The notes under the pieces were generated by a model. It did not search any database. It saw only the letters and a program-made list of their open reading frames with translations, and had not been told where the DNA came from. From the NCBI GenBank assembly GCA_002377585.1, contig DFQC01000003.1, positions 24,738-69,774 of the forward strand: DNA of 45,037 nt, given 5' to 3'. Made by a program: the position numbers and the translations under genes. Positions 9,001 through 18,479 of this stretch are shown here, piece after piece (position 1 is the stretch's first letter; each line of letters opens with the position of its first letter). Source of the DNA: Anaerolineales bacterium UBA3499. GTDB lineage: Bacteria > Chloroflexota > Anaerolineae > Anaerolineales > UBA11657.

Positions 9001-10838
9001 TTGCTATGGCTGGTGTTGGAGCGTTTTGCGTGTCCTATAATCTGTCGGTTAATATTCGCTCTAAAGAAAAGTTGCGTGTCAAATTTTCTCCTACACTCGC
9101 TGGCTACATAGGGGCAATTTTGATGGTGATAATGGGGAACTTAGGGCAGCCTGAAACTATATATAAGGGAATGAGTAGAGTCGGTGAAAATAATGTTCAA
9201 CTATTAGGAGATGGCTATCAAGCCCCAGCGTTCATTCGTGGCATATACGAAGTATTTGTTAACAACCAAACCATACCTATTGGTACCGGAGAGTGGTACT
9301 GGAACGCAACTCGTATCATTCCTCACGGGGTCAACGAATCGGGCCCAATAACTGAATTTCCATTGTTTACATTTTTGTATGGTGATTTACATGCACACAT
9401 GATGGCGTTGCCGCTAACTTTGATGGGATTAGCATGGTCCATATCAGTAGCGTTGGGAAAAGGCAAAGTAAGATCCAAGTTTGCATCTGTGATGCATTGG
9501 TGTTTGGGAGGCATCGTAATAGGGTCTCTCACCGCTACAAACACCTGGGATTATCCCACATACATGTTGCTTGGGTGCGGTGGTATATTGTGGAAGTATT
9601 GTGATTCTCGCTATCGAGATGCTAGTCACAAAAGAATTGCGCATTACATAAGGGATATATGCCTTCTAATTGGTCTTTCCTTCTTGTTTTTTTTGCCTTA
9701 TTCAGTATGGTATGGTTCATCATATACCAAACTAGAAATTTGGCGCGGATCAACCACTCCGATTGCATCCTACCTTCAAGTATATGGACTATTTTTATTT
9801 TTGGTTGGCGGATTCCTGTTTGGAGAAACTCGTATTTTGATGCAGAAGTATCATCGGGGTTACTTCGATAACAGAAACAAATCTGCTGACATATTTTTTG
9901 TTGGTGCTCTTTTGCTGGTAGGAACTGTGGGTTTGGGATTATATATCTTTGGGGTAGTAGTTGCACCACTAGTGTTAATATTTGTTATGTGGTGCTTTTT
10001 ACTGATGATTATACCTGGACAGAGTCCCGGTAAGCTAATTAGTTTGGGACTATTGATTGTATCTCTGTTGCTTACATTGTTTGTCGAGTGCGTGCGTCTT
10101 GGCGGTGATATAGGACGTATGAACACTGTGTTTAAGTTTTATTTGCAAGCATGGACCTTATTTAGTGTTGTTGGAGGAGTTGCATTGGCGTGGACTATCG
10201 GGCAAACAAGGAAATGGAGATATAGCGCAAGAATCGTTTGGTATATACCGTTATCGATTTTGCTTTTGATGTCAATATCTTATGCTATTCTCGCTATACC
10301 AGCTAAGGCGCGTGATAAGATGGCATTGGCAAGTCCACCAGGTATAGATGGGATGGATTTTCTGCAATATGCAAGTTACCAAGACAAAGGCAAATCAATT
10401 TCTCTGAAAGCTGATTATGATGCCATAAGATGGATGCAGGACAATGTCATTGGTTCTCCGGTGATTGTCGAAGCGCATGCACCGGAATATAGGCTAGGAT
10501 CTCGTTACACAGTTTATACTGGATTGCCCGGTGTGGTTGGATGGAACTGGCATCAACGTCAGCAGCGCGCATCTATACCTTCTAATTTAGTTACTGATAG
10601 AGTAGAAGCAATTAATTCGTTTTATACGGATGTTGATATTGACGATGCACTAAGATTTCTTGATCGGTATGCTGTTAAGTACGTTGTTGTGGGTGACTAC
10701 GAGCTGGCGTATTATCCATTGGAAGGTGTGGATAAGTTTCGGCGGATGGCTGACATGGGTTTGTTGAATGTAGCCTACAGAAATGATAGTGTATTCATAT
10801 ATGAGTATGATACAACTCTCAGTGTGAGAGCAGATTAA
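6033..10838 (+). CDS. GT39-like glycosyltransferase fused to a Chlor_Arch_YYY (DUF2298) domain
   Basis: A 1601-aa multi-spanning membrane protein with two recognisable halves. The N-terminal half, about residues 1-450, resembles PMT/ArnT GT-C enzymes, with the acidic pair D53-E54 in HPDER in the first outer loop. A soluble beta-rich stretch follows (about 490-720). The C-terminal half is a complete Chlor_Arch_YYY domain (TIGR03662), with YYYFGYVM near 958, GDLHAHMMALP from 1117, NTWDYP, and RMNTVFKFY from 1362. The family name comes from the YYY motif and its function is unknown. I use the ATG at 6033, just after the methyltransferase stop; an ATG at 6015 and a TTG at 5976 are also in frame and none has a clear ribosome-binding site. 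The stop overlaps the next ATG (TAATG). Confidence 0.8.
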   Translation: MSNIFLLLNKISELKWYGRLFSRLVLTLVLISISGYFRFIGINWDDLHHLHPDERFLTMVATSISPVDGGWKSYFDSSTSSLNPYNRGFGFFVYGTAPIFLVRYLAEWINDFGLHLTNLWSGIPFNLGSGYDQIHLVGRIVSGTCDVISGLILYFIGSLLYGRRVGILASLLYAGTVALVQQAHFFTVDSVANLFVALAILFAVRIAKFDGIYNYGLFGIVLGVAIASRINLVSLIVLIPLATFCNYTNIRAGISAKISVALICLRYALAGILTLLVFRILQPYAFEGPSVLDFAPNTQWVDNMIEIRGQMSGEVDFPPNHQWTNRKALVFPWVNMVRWGMGPALGVTAWFGLVLASLQIYRRKGEWVYHVVPVVWSILYFLWQGTQWVKPIRYFLPVYPTLILLAAWILVKLLDLDASKHINSMVFLTSKLVLFGRYIVVAGVIAGTLFYAFAFTRIYTRPVTRVSASEWIYQKVPGPFTVIIENNDETSVQPLPMPAGFIYENSGSHSLMFIPKLSGFISTVTIGHIGDVTNDDGPEVLHVALSEVGYSDDVLGEATLEGDFGSNSGRSLIFDPPVYVEEGVQYALVSQAMSGGPIAISGAHLVNESSWDDGLPLRIDGYDGYGGIYVGHNLELYWNDNESKREHIIKTLDAGDYLIISSNRQYDSITRLPKRYPLTVAYYEALFSGELGYEIVAEFASHPNIGSWTMSDQHAEEPFTVYDHPKVYIFKKTDVFSITKVRDVLGRVDLSSVVWMTPKQVTNAPNTLMFEADILDAQQMGGTWSKMFDRYSLLNTNHMLGVVAWSLLLLLLGWVMFPVTFLAFGGLSDKGYAISKIVSLLIVGWLTWIFVSVRWFQFDRGTITVVIGILVILSGYISINHYKKIGNWLILNREYVLKVELLWFGLFILDLLIRRANPDLWHPVYGGEKPMDFSYFNAVTKSTYFPPYDPWFSGGYINYYYFGYVMAAIPTKLLGILPAITYNLMVPTLFAMAGVGAFCVSYNLSVNIRSKEKLRVKFSPTLAGYIGAILMVIMGNLGQPETIYKGMSRVGENNVQLLGDGYQAPAFIRGIYEVFVNNQTIPIGTGEWYWNATRIIPHGVNESGPITEFPLFTFLYGDLHAHMMALPLTLMGLAWSISVALGKGKVRSKFASVMHWCLGGIVIGSLTATNTWDYPTYMLLGCGGILWKYCDSRYRDASHKRIAHYIRDICLLIGLSFLFFLPYSVWYGSSYTKLEIWRGSTTPIASYLQVYGLFLFLVGGFLFGETRILMQKYHRGYFDNRNKSADIFFVGALLLVGTVGLGLYIFGVVVAPLVLIFVMWCFLLMIIPGQSPGKLISLGLLIVSLLLTLFVECVRLGGDIGRMNTVFKFYLQAWTLFSVVGGVALAWTIGQTRKWRYSARIVWYIPLSILLLMSISYAILAIPAKARDKMALASPPGIDGMDFLQYASYQDKGKSISLKADYDAIRWMQDNVIGSPVIVEAHAPEYRLGSRYTVYTGLPGVVGWNWHQRQQRASIPSNLVTDRVEAINSFYTDVDIDDALRFLDRYAVKYVVVGDYELAYYPLEGVDKFRRMADMGLLNVAYRNDSVFIYEYDTTLSVRAD

Positions 10839-13294
10839 TGGTTGAAATCTTAGCTTGTTTGTACTGGTGGGCAATTGCAACCTTCTGTGGATTGTTAGTA
10901 TGGCCGCTCACATTTCGTATGTTAGGAAATCTACATGATCGCGGTTACGCTGTTTGTAGGGCAGTGGGCCTATTGTTGGTGGGATATACATTTTGGATTT
11001 TGAGTTCCTTAGGCTATCTCAAGCTAACTTCAACTGGAATTTTGGTCGCGTTTGGAATCTGCGCTATTGTGGGATGGAGATTTGGTGAAACTAGTGACGC
11101 TTTGATTTGGATTAGGGAAAATCGTCGTTATGTACTTATCACGGAAATGTTGTTTGTTGTTACACTCGGATTTTGGGCCTATGTAAGGTCTCATAATCCG
11201 GACATATTTGGTACTGAAAAACCAATGGAATTTGCATTTATGAATTCTATATTGCGAAATGGTACTATGCCACCAGAAGACCCTTGGTTATCAGGCTATG
11301 CAATAAGTTATTATTACTTCGGTTATGTGATTATAGCTCTAATCACAAGCTTTAGTGGGGTGACGTCACCTGTAGGATTTAACTTGGGTCTGGCTTTAGT
11401 TTTTGGGCTTACAGCCGTCGGTATTTTTGGGCTAAGCTACAACCTTATTTCTCGTACTTTCGGCAACCAATCGAGGTGTTTTCATAAAAATAGTGCGCGC
11501 ACTATGACAAGCCCATTTGTGGGAGCTATTGTGGCGCCTGTTATAGGTCTGTTCAGTGGAAATCTTAATGGCCTATTAGAGGTCCTGCATCAACGTGGTC
11601 TAGGTACAGGCGAATTCTGGAGATGGTTGGATATTAAATGGATTGACTATGCTCCATCACTGAGTGATTTGTGGATGCCTGAGCGGTATTTATGGTGGTG
11701 GCAAGCATCACGCGTGGTACGTGATAGGAATGTTGATGGGTCCGTAATGGTGTTGGAGCCAATTACTGAATTCCCATTGTTTTCATTTTTGTTGGGTGAT
11801 TTACACCCTCATTTATTGGCATTGCCATTTGTTGTGCTCGCTATACATGTTGCGCTTCAGTTATATGTTGGGAACAAAAAAGGTGCGTCTGATGTAATAG
11901 AAAGAGATGCTATTTCAAAAAATTCTCTGCCGACTATAGATATAGCTAGGCTTCTTTTTTTTGGGTTGATTATTGGGGGATTATCTTTCCTCAACACCTG
12001 GGACTATCCAATATATTTATTTGTAAGCTCGGTTGGATACTTATTAGGTAGAAAAAAGGTTGGTCTAGGGCATCTTATCTCAATAGGTATGCTTATTGTA
12101 GTCAGCATTTTGCTATATTGGCCTTTCTATATTGGTTTCCAGTCACAGGCAGCAGGTGTTCTTCCAAATGTTTTTTATCCAACTCGTATTGCGCAATTCA
12201 TGGTGATGTTTGGTGTTCTTTTGGTGCCTGTAGTTGGGTGGTTGATATGGGAGACTGCAAAGTATAAAGATTGGGTCAAATGGAGAGTTGGAGTATATCT
12301 TGGGGTCGGCACATTGATGTTCTTGATATTAGTTAGCGTAGCACTATCAATGTTGATTTTCACTCAGACAGAGCTGGAAGGAATTAAATTCTCCGTTTTC
12401 GGAGCAGTTGCGAGAGAGGCAGCTATGTCAGAAGTTATAAAGCGAAGGGTCATTGAAAGCCCATGGACTTCTGTGTTTCTGACTGCAATATTAGTTGTGT
12501 GTGCAAGCCTTGCGATCAGTATCATTAATAAATCTCGCGTAAGATCAAGCGTGCGGCCCTTTGTATTGTTATTATTATTCACTGGCTGTTTATTAACACT
12601 TGTACCTGAATTTGTTTTTTTGCGTGATAGTTTTGGTGCTCGGATGAATACTGTTTTTAAGTTTTACTATCAGGCATGGATACTCTGGTCTATAGTAGCT
12701 TCTTATGGCATTTGGCGTGTTAGTTATTATGGCAAATTAGGCGTGGCTATGCTATATGGAACTATCGTGTGTGTAGTGTTATTTTCTGGGTTGATGTATA
12801 GCGTGTTTTCTGTATGGTCAAAAACTCAAGGTTTTACTGGTGCTACTATGATAGGTGGGAATAGGGTTGTGACATTAGACGGCACCGCATACCTTCAGCA
12901 AACAAACAAATCAGATTATGACGCAATTAGGTGGATAAATCACTTTCTGTATGAGGATGGTGTGATAGCTGAAGCTGTAGGTGGTAGTTATAGTGAATAT
13001 GCTAGGATATCTACTTATACAGGTTTGGCTACGGTTTTGGGATGGCCTGGCCATGAATTGCAATGGCGAGGTGGTTATGAGGAATTCGGTGATAGAGAAA
13101 GTGCGATTGAGACTCTTTATTCCACTAAAGATTGGTCGATTGCTTCGGATATTATGTCGCGCTATGCGATCAAGTATGTGTACTTAGGTGCATTAGAACG
13201 TAGAGATTATCCGGATCATGGATTCGTAAAGTTTGATAACCACATGAAAAAGATATATACCAATGAGACAGTAGATATTTATGAGCTTTACTAA
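10838..13294 (+). CDS. Chlor_Arch_YYY (DUF2298) membrane protein, stand-alone
   Basis: An 818-aa hydrophobic protein that is essentially one Chlor_Arch_YYY domain. It shares every landmark with the C-terminal half of the preceding protein: YYYFG at 158-162, GDLHPHLLALP from 320, NTWDYP, and RMNTVFKFYYQAW from 602. The two are clearly paralogues placed in tandem. The GDLHxH motif on an outer loop looks like a possible catalytic or metal site, but no activity is known. About 15 membrane helices can be counted roughly, and the C-terminal 120 residues are soluble. Translation is probably coupled to the previous gene through the TAATG overlap. Confidence 0.85.
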   Translation: MVEILACLYWWAIATFCGLLVWPLTFRMLGNLHDRGYAVCRAVGLLLVGYTFWILSSLGYLKLTSTGILVAFGICAIVGWRFGETSDALIWIRENRRYVLITEMLFVVTLGFWAYVRSHNPDIFGTEKPMEFAFMNSILRNGTMPPEDPWLSGYAISYYYFGYVIIALITSFSGVTSPVGFNLGLALVFGLTAVGIFGLSYNLISRTFGNQSRCFHKNSARTMTSPFVGAIVAPVIGLFSGNLNGLLEVLHQRGLGTGEFWRWLDIKWIDYAPSLSDLWMPERYLWWWQASRVVRDRNVDGSVMVLEPITEFPLFSFLLGDLHPHLLALPFVVLAIHVALQLYVGNKKGASDVIERDAISKNSLPTIDIARLLFFGLIIGGLSFLNTWDYPIYLFVSSVGYLLGRKKVGLGHLISIGMLIVVSILLYWPFYIGFQSQAAGVLPNVFYPTRIAQFMVMFGVLLVPVVGWLIWETAKYKDWVKWRVGVYLGVGTLMFLILVSVALSMLIFTQTELEGIKFSVFGAVAREAAMSEVIKRRVIESPWTSVFLTAILVVCASLAISIINKSRVRSSVRPFVLLLLFTGCLLTLVPEFVFLRDSFGARMNTVFKFYYQAWILWSIVASYGIWRVSYYGKLGVAMLYGTIVCVVLFSGLMYSVFSVWSKTQGFTGATMIGGNRVVTLDGTAYLQQTNKSDYDAIRWINHFLYEDGVIAEAVGGSYSEYARISTYTGLATVLGWPGHELQWRGGYEEFGDRESAIETLYSTKDWSIASDIMSRYAIKYVYLGALERRDYPDHGFVKFDNHMKKIYTNETVDIYELY

Positions 13295-15068
13295 TGGCTT
13301 AGAAATAGAAAAAGATGATGCTGGAATTAAGAATGCCTTGTGGCGAACGTATAGTCGTGACGATATTGGTATTTGGTTTGATGTTTGCTGGTGGCTAGTG
13401 TTTGGTGCGGTTGGTATTTTACTGCGATTTCACAAATTGGGATCTTTGCCGTTATCAGATATTGAAGTTGAGAATGCATTACTTGCTTGGTTAATAGTTG
13501 GTGGTCAAGAGTTGGTGGATATTAATTGGTTGGCTAATAGTGCGTTGGTATACTTCACTCAGATCATTATATTTTGGGTTACTGATGTAGCAAATTCAAT
13601 TTCGGCTCGTGTTGTAACTGCGTTGTGTGGAAGTGTTCTGGTTTTTACTCCTTTTTTATTTGGTCGTCATCTTGGTAGAGTTGGCGCTTGTGTGATGATG
13701 GCACTATTTGCAGTATCGCCAAGTCTTGTGATGATATCGCGAACGGCTGATGGAATGGCTATATCGTTAGTATGTCTTGTTATCGCGCTGCTAGGTATTG
13801 AGCGTGCTAATAATTTAAAAGTGCGACATGGTATTGGTATGGTTGTTATTGGGTTAGTTCTAGGAATCATGTGTGGACGGAGTTTTGTGATACCTGTCCT
13901 ATTCATAATGTTCATATTGTTCCGCAACACATATTTAACCAAACAGGTATTCGAAACTCTACGAACATCTAATTTTAACGGTGTCTTAGCATATGTTTTA
14001 ATTGGTTTGCTTGTTGTGACATCTTTCTTTAGATATAGATATGGTTTTATGGTTTTAGCTGAGCCTTGGAATCATTGGGTTTTGGGATGGTCATCATACA
14101 GTAGTATGCACTCGGAACTAATGATTCCGGAGATGGTTTTTTTAAATCAACCCTTGCTAATTTTGTTGGCCGTTGTGGGTTTATTTATATCTCAGAATGC
14201 TAGAAGTATAGAGCGAAACTTGTTGGTCTTGGCTATCTGCGGTTTATTGTACGGAATAGTATATTCCGGAGTTCAATCGAGAGATGTTGTTTGGGTAATT
14301 ATTCCATTGTATGTTGTTTGTGCACGTGTAATGATATGGGTTTCCCAAAGTCAATGGAGTGGTCATGAGTTAATAGTGGCAACTGTGGAAGGTATTATAT
14401 TAGGTTCATTGATTGTGTTTGGATATATAGTTGTTGGTGGCCAAGAATTTGCTTTGCGTACAGCTGATTATGGTTTTGATAGAAATACAATTATTCAGGT
14501 CTTAGTGTTAGTGGGTATGTTAGTTTTAGTTGTAGCATTATTCAGTGCGGGATGGTCGGCAAGGGTATCTATGGTAAGTGTGATGATTATACTTTTCGTC
14601 TTCTCTACAGTGTGGTCAATCCATCGAAGCTGGACTATGGTTGAGGCTACTAATGGTGCGCATGCAAACAATTGGCATAAGACATGGAACACAGGTTCTG
14701 ATAAGCTTATGCTAAAAACACTAGGAAATTTGTCGTTGAGATATGTGGGTCATCCTCGTGAAGTTGATATAAAAGTGATGGGTCCATTCAATCGTCAACT
14801 CGCGTGGAGTTTGCGCGATTTTAATAATGTCAAGTGGAGTGAAAATCCAGCGTTGGTGAGCTATCCGTCTGTAATACTCACGCCTGGTTTATCTGAGTCG
14901 ATTATTATGGATTCTCGCTATATGGGTCAAGAATTCCAACTTTATCATGATTATTATGCTCATAGCAATATTGTCGCTAAGGATAAACGTAATTCGAAAT
15001 CCCGACCATCTGGGACTAATTTCGATACAATAGTTGTTTGGACAAGACAAGGAGATACAAATCCCTGA
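13281..15068 (+). CDS. GT39-like integral membrane protein
   Basis: A 595-aa membrane protein with the overall plan of GT-C glycosyltransferases: a short cytoplasmic N-terminus, a first helix, an outer loop with acidic residues, many helices, and a soluble C-terminal segment (about 470-595). The usual Asp-Glu pair after helix 1 is replaced by D60-I61-E62 in LPLSDIEVENALLAW, so activity is uncertain. A paired region around ARVVTALCGSVLVFTPFLF matches the corresponding helix of PMT-like proteins. It overlaps the upstream YYY gene by 14 bases, and its 3' end lies just before the Agl23-like start. This argues for one operon and a joint function. Confidence 0.7.
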   Translation: MSFTNGLEIEKDDAGIKNALWRTYSRDDIGIWFDVCWWLVFGAVGILLRFHKLGSLPLSDIEVENALLAWLIVGGQELVDINWLANSALVYFTQIIIFWVTDVANSISARVVTALCGSVLVFTPFLFGRHLGRVGACVMMALFAVSPSLVMISRTADGMAISLVCLVIALLGIERANNLKVRHGIGMVVIGLVLGIMCGRSFVIPVLFIMFILFRNTYLTKQVFETLRTSNFNGVLAYVLIGLLVVTSFFRYRYGFMVLAEPWNHWVLGWSSYSSMHSELMIPEMVFLNQPLLILLAVVGLFISQNARSIERNLLVLAICGLLYGIVYSGVQSRDVVWVIIPLYVVCARVMIWVSQSQWSGHELIVATVEGIILGSLIVFGYIVVGGQEFALRTADYGFDRNTIIQVLVLVGMLVLVVALFSAGWSARVSMVSVMIILFVFSTVWSIHRSWTMVEATNGAHANNWHKTWNTGSDKLMLKTLGNLSLRYVGHPREVDIKVMGPFNRQLAWSLRDFNNVKWSENPALVSYPSVILTPGLSESIIMDSRYMGQEFQLYHDYYAHSNIVAKDKRNSKSRPSGTNFDTIVVWTRQGDTNP

Positions 15069-15085
15069 TTAGCAAGGGTTATTTC

Positions 15086-18000
15086 ATGAATAGTAAACCA
15101 GATGCTACACAAAGTGGTATTGTGATAAAGCTCGATTATGAAAAAGTCGTGTGGATTATATTGTTGTTTTTTGCAGCTACATTGCGACTGTATGACTTAG
15201 GCGCTAGAGTAATTAGTCATGATGAAAGTCTGCATACATACTATGCTTGGGAGCTATCTCAAGGACGTGGCTTTGAGCACACTCCACTAATGCATGGACC
15301 ATTGCAATTCCATGTAGTAGCTTTCACATATTTCTTGTTTGGAGATTCCGATTTTACATCGCGAATACCGTCTGCGGTGTTTGGTATTGTTGCTATTGCT
15401 TTGTTTTGGTATTTTCGTGATGTTTTGGGGAGAGTTGGTGCACTTGTCGGGGCTGGATTGATGACTATTTCACCAATGATGCTCTACTATTCCAGATATG
15501 TGCGCAATGAATCTTTAGTCGTTGTTTGGGTATTGATTATGTTGATAGCTATTGTGAAATACTTTGACAATAAGCATCCAAAATGGCTGTATGTTCTTGC
15601 TGGTGCTATGGCATTGAACCATGCAACTAAAGAAGTAGCATTTTTATATGATGCTGTATGGATGTTGTTCTTGGGGTTACTCTTTGTAAGAGACAACATT
15701 AGAGATAGGTGGCCCAATAGACTGGCAAAACAGATGTTCGTAGTATTGCTTGTTGCGGCAGTGTTATTTGGTATGATGGCACTATTGTCGCTGAGTTACG
15801 ATATCGGTGATGGATCAGCTTTGATTGATATTGGCTTTCTTAATATAGCTAGTATGATGAATATATCAGGTATTGTAGCTGTAGGATTAGTGGCCTTGGC
15901 TGCTGCTACAGTTTTTGGGGCTAGATGGAAAGCATTACAGGTATACCCTAGTTTTCATTTGCTGGTTGTTATGACCTCCTTAGTATTACCTCAACTTGTG
16001 GCCTTGCCTGTAAGTGCATTGTTAAGCAGTGATCCACTAGACTATACACCTGCGGGCATGTGGCGAACGGGTTCCACATTTGCGGTATTGATGATCGTGT
16101 CTATAGGTCTTGGTATGTCATGGGACAGAAAAAAATGGATGATATGTGCAGGAGTATTTTATTCGATTTACATATTGTTTTTCACTACCGTATTCTCCAA
16201 TGGTGGGGGTTTGACTAGTGGATTTGTTGGATCATTAGGCTATTGGATGGAACAACAATCAGTGGAGAGAGGTAATCAGCCTTGGTACTATTACTTTTTG
16301 GTGCTTATCCCATTGTATGAATATCTTCCTGCTTTAGGTGCGATGGCTGGTGGATGGCTATTTACTAGAGGAATAAGAACAGATAACGCAGATAGAATAT
16401 ATTTGAGGAATTGGAATTCTGATTTCCCCTTGCTGTCTTTCTTAATGTTTTGGTGCATATCTGCATTTGTTATATATGTTTTGGCTGGAGAAAAAATGCC
16501 GTGGCTTACCGTACATTTAAGTCTTCCAATGATATTTATTTCCAGTTGGGTGTTTGGGTTTTGGATTAGGCGTGTAGACTGGACAAGACTAGGTGCTAGT
16601 AAAGGATTGGTTTTGGGTGGACTGTTGCTAGTAGTTGGAATAGTATTGTTTGATTTGACGAAGATATTTTTGCCACTACTATTGGGGTGGGGCACATCAA
16701 CACATGGTATTCCTTTTCAAGGTACAACAACACTTCAATTGAATGACACAATGACTTTCATTTCGTCATTGGTCATTTTGGCCTTAGCAATTTTTGCAAG
16801 TGTGAATTTAGTGCGACAAATTGGAAAGCGTCAATTTAGATATATCATCCATACTGCAATTGTCGGTTTTCTGGCAATCCTTACTGTCCGTACTGGCATA
16901 ATTGCCAACTATATCAAATTTGATGAACAAACCGAGTTCATTAACTACGCCTCTGGTGCACCAGGCATTAAAGTGGTGATGGATCAGGTTGAGGAAATTT
17001 CTCGTAGTACTACTGATGGGCTAGGGATTAAGGTTGCCTATGATGATGATGTTTCCTGGCCTTTCACGTGGTATTTGCGCGATTATAGTAATCAAGTCTT
17101 TTTTGGTGGTGAACCGTCAAGGCAAGCGCTTGAGGACGCTTCATTAGTTATTGCCGGCAACAATAATTGGCCGAAAGTAGAAGCTTTGCTAAGAAATAAT
17201 TATCATACATTTGAATATATCCGTATGTGGTGGCCAATGCAGGATTATTTTGGATTGGATATGCAACGGATTTCTAAAAATATAAATGATCCAGAAAGAT
17301 TGGCTGCATTGTGGGACATTTGGTATAGGCGTGATTATGAACGATACGGCGATATTAATGGGGTTGATTATTCATTGTCCAACTGGCCTGTTGTTGATAG
17401 GATGCGGTTTTATGTTGACAAAAAACTTGCGGCTAAGTTGTGGAGTATGGGTTCCATGATAGATGTTCAACCAACAACAGTCGATGTTGATCCGTTTGAA
17501 GCTGTCAGTGTAAGTCGTTCTGCGTCAGTTGTATGGGGTTCAAACGGTAATAATTCAAGTCAGTTTAACAGGCCTCGGGATGTTGCAGTAGGTATCAACA
17601 ATGAAGTTTACGTTGCTGATACATTTAATCACCGTATACAGAAGTTTGATCAAGATGGTAACTTCATATTGCAATGGGGCAACTACGGAATAATTGACCA
17701 CAGCGATAATATTACTGATGTATTGAATGAGCCATGGGGCCTGGGAGTAAGTGATGACGGTATGGTCTATGTTGCTGATACTTGGAATCACAGAATAGTA
17801 AAATTTGATAGTGATGGAAAGATGAAAGATTCTTGGGGAAGTTTTGGGGACGGAGACGATTTGTATAGTATGTGGGGTCCACGCGAAGTTACTATTGGGC
17901 CTGATGGGTTGGTTTATGTTGCTGATACTGGTAACAAGCGTATATCCGTTTTTACCCAGGAAGGTATTGGGGTAAGGCAGATAGGAGAGGGCGGTGCATT

Positions 18001-18394
18001 GCAAGGTGAATTAGAGGAACCAGTTGGGATAGTGGTCGGTGATGATGGATCGATCTATGTGGCAGATACGTGGAATGCGAGGATTCAGGTTTTTACAGGT
18101 GAGGGGGATTATCTTCGGGAATGGTCAGTGCCGGAGTGGGAAGGGCAGTCACTTGATAATAAGCCATTTCTGGCTATTGACAACGCTGGCAGAATTTTTG
18201 CTAGTGCTCCTGAAGGGTATCGTATTATGGCATGGGATGTTTATGGCGCGCCTGTGTTAGGATGGGGAAATTATGGAAATGATTTACAGTCTTTTGATCT
18301 TCCCACGGGCATAGACTCGGATGCATTTGGTGGATTGTATGTAACTGACACCGATAATGATAGAATTTTGTATTTTGAAGGTGTTACAGAATAG
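15086..18394 (+). CDS. Agl23-like (TIGR03663) membrane protein with a C-terminal NHL beta-propeller
   Basis: An 1102-aa protein. Residues 1 to about 600 match the TIGR03663 family (flippase activity-associated protein Agl23, GT39-related), with the acidic pair D46-E47 in SHDESLHTYYAW and a MHGPLQFH loop. Residues from about 828 to the end form six NHL-type units, most with YVADTxNxRI, enough for a closed six-bladed propeller that should sit outside the membrane. The ATG at 15086 is preferred: an AGGG lies about ten bases upstream, and it avoids the 31-base overlap that an in-frame ATG at 15038 would create. Agl23-type proteins are linked to glycan assembly in archaea; the propeller may bind substrate or a partner. 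Confidence 0.85.
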   Translation: MNSKPDATQSGIVIKLDYEKVVWIILLFFAATLRLYDLGARVISHDESLHTYYAWELSQGRGFEHTPLMHGPLQFHVVAFTYFLFGDSDFTSRIPSAVFGIVAIALFWYFRDVLGRVGALVGAGLMTISPMMLYYSRYVRNESLVVVWVLIMLIAIVKYFDNKHPKWLYVLAGAMALNHATKEVAFLYDAVWMLFLGLLFVRDNIRDRWPNRLAKQMFVVLLVAAVLFGMMALLSLSYDIGDGSALIDIGFLNIASMMNISGIVAVGLVALAAATVFGARWKALQVYPSFHLLVVMTSLVLPQLVALPVSALLSSDPLDYTPAGMWRTGSTFAVLMIVSIGLGMSWDRKKWMICAGVFYSIYILFFTTVFSNGGGLTSGFVGSLGYWMEQQSVERGNQPWYYYFLVLIPLYEYLPALGAMAGGWLFTRGIRTDNADRIYLRNWNSDFPLLSFLMFWCISAFVIYVLAGEKMPWLTVHLSLPMIFISSWVFGFWIRRVDWTRLGASKGLVLGGLLLVVGIVLFDLTKIFLPLLLGWGTSTHGIPFQGTTTLQLNDTMTFISSLVILALAIFASVNLVRQIGKRQFRYIIHTAIVGFLAILTVRTGIIANYIKFDEQTEFINYASGAPGIKVVMDQVEEISRSTTDGLGIKVAYDDDVSWPFTWYLRDYSNQVFFGGEPSRQALEDASLVIAGNNNWPKVEALLRNNYHTFEYIRMWWPMQDYFGLDMQRISKNINDPERLAALWDIWYRRDYERYGDINGVDYSLSNWPVVDRMRFYVDKKLAAKLWSMGSMIDVQPTTVDVDPFEAVSVSRSASVVWGSNGNNSSQFNRPRDVAVGINNEVYVADTFNHRIQKFDQDGNFILQWGNYGIIDHSDNITDVLNEPWGLGVSDDGMVYVADTWNHRIVKFDSDGKMKDSWGSFGDGDDLYSMWGPREVTIGPDGLVYVADTGNKRISVFTQEGIGVRQIGEGGALQGELEEPVGIVVGDDGSIYVADTWNARIQVFTGEGDYLREWSVPEWEGQSLDNKPFLAIDNAGRIFASAPEGYRIMAWDVYGAPVLGWGNYGNDLQSFDLPTGIDSDAFGGLYVTDTDNDRILYFEGVTE

Positions 18395-18423
18395 ATTGTA
18401 AGTTTTAAGCTTATTGAATGATA

Positions 18424-18452
18424 GTGACTAAGATGGGCCATGATGATATAAT
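18424..18452 (+). promoter_or_regulatory. Promoter candidate of sucCD
   Basis: GTGACT (18424-18429, four of six -35 positions) is followed after 17 bases by a perfect TATAAT (18447-18452). The start codon of sucC is 27 bases downstream, with AGAGGAG in between as a ribosome-binding site. This separates sucCD from the glycan run upstream. Confidence 0.5.
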
Positions 18453-18479
18453 CTCGGCTTCGTTAAGAGGAGCAAGTCA

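Noticed and set aside
15038..15085. Longer start for the Agl23-like protein at 15038
   Set aside because: It would overlap the previous gene by 31 bases and add residues without family similarity; the ATG at 15086 has an AGGG upstream.
17555..18004. Open frame of about 149 codons opposite the NHL repeats
   Set aside because: It is a mirror of the repeated NHL coding pattern on the plus strand and its start and end do not match any family.
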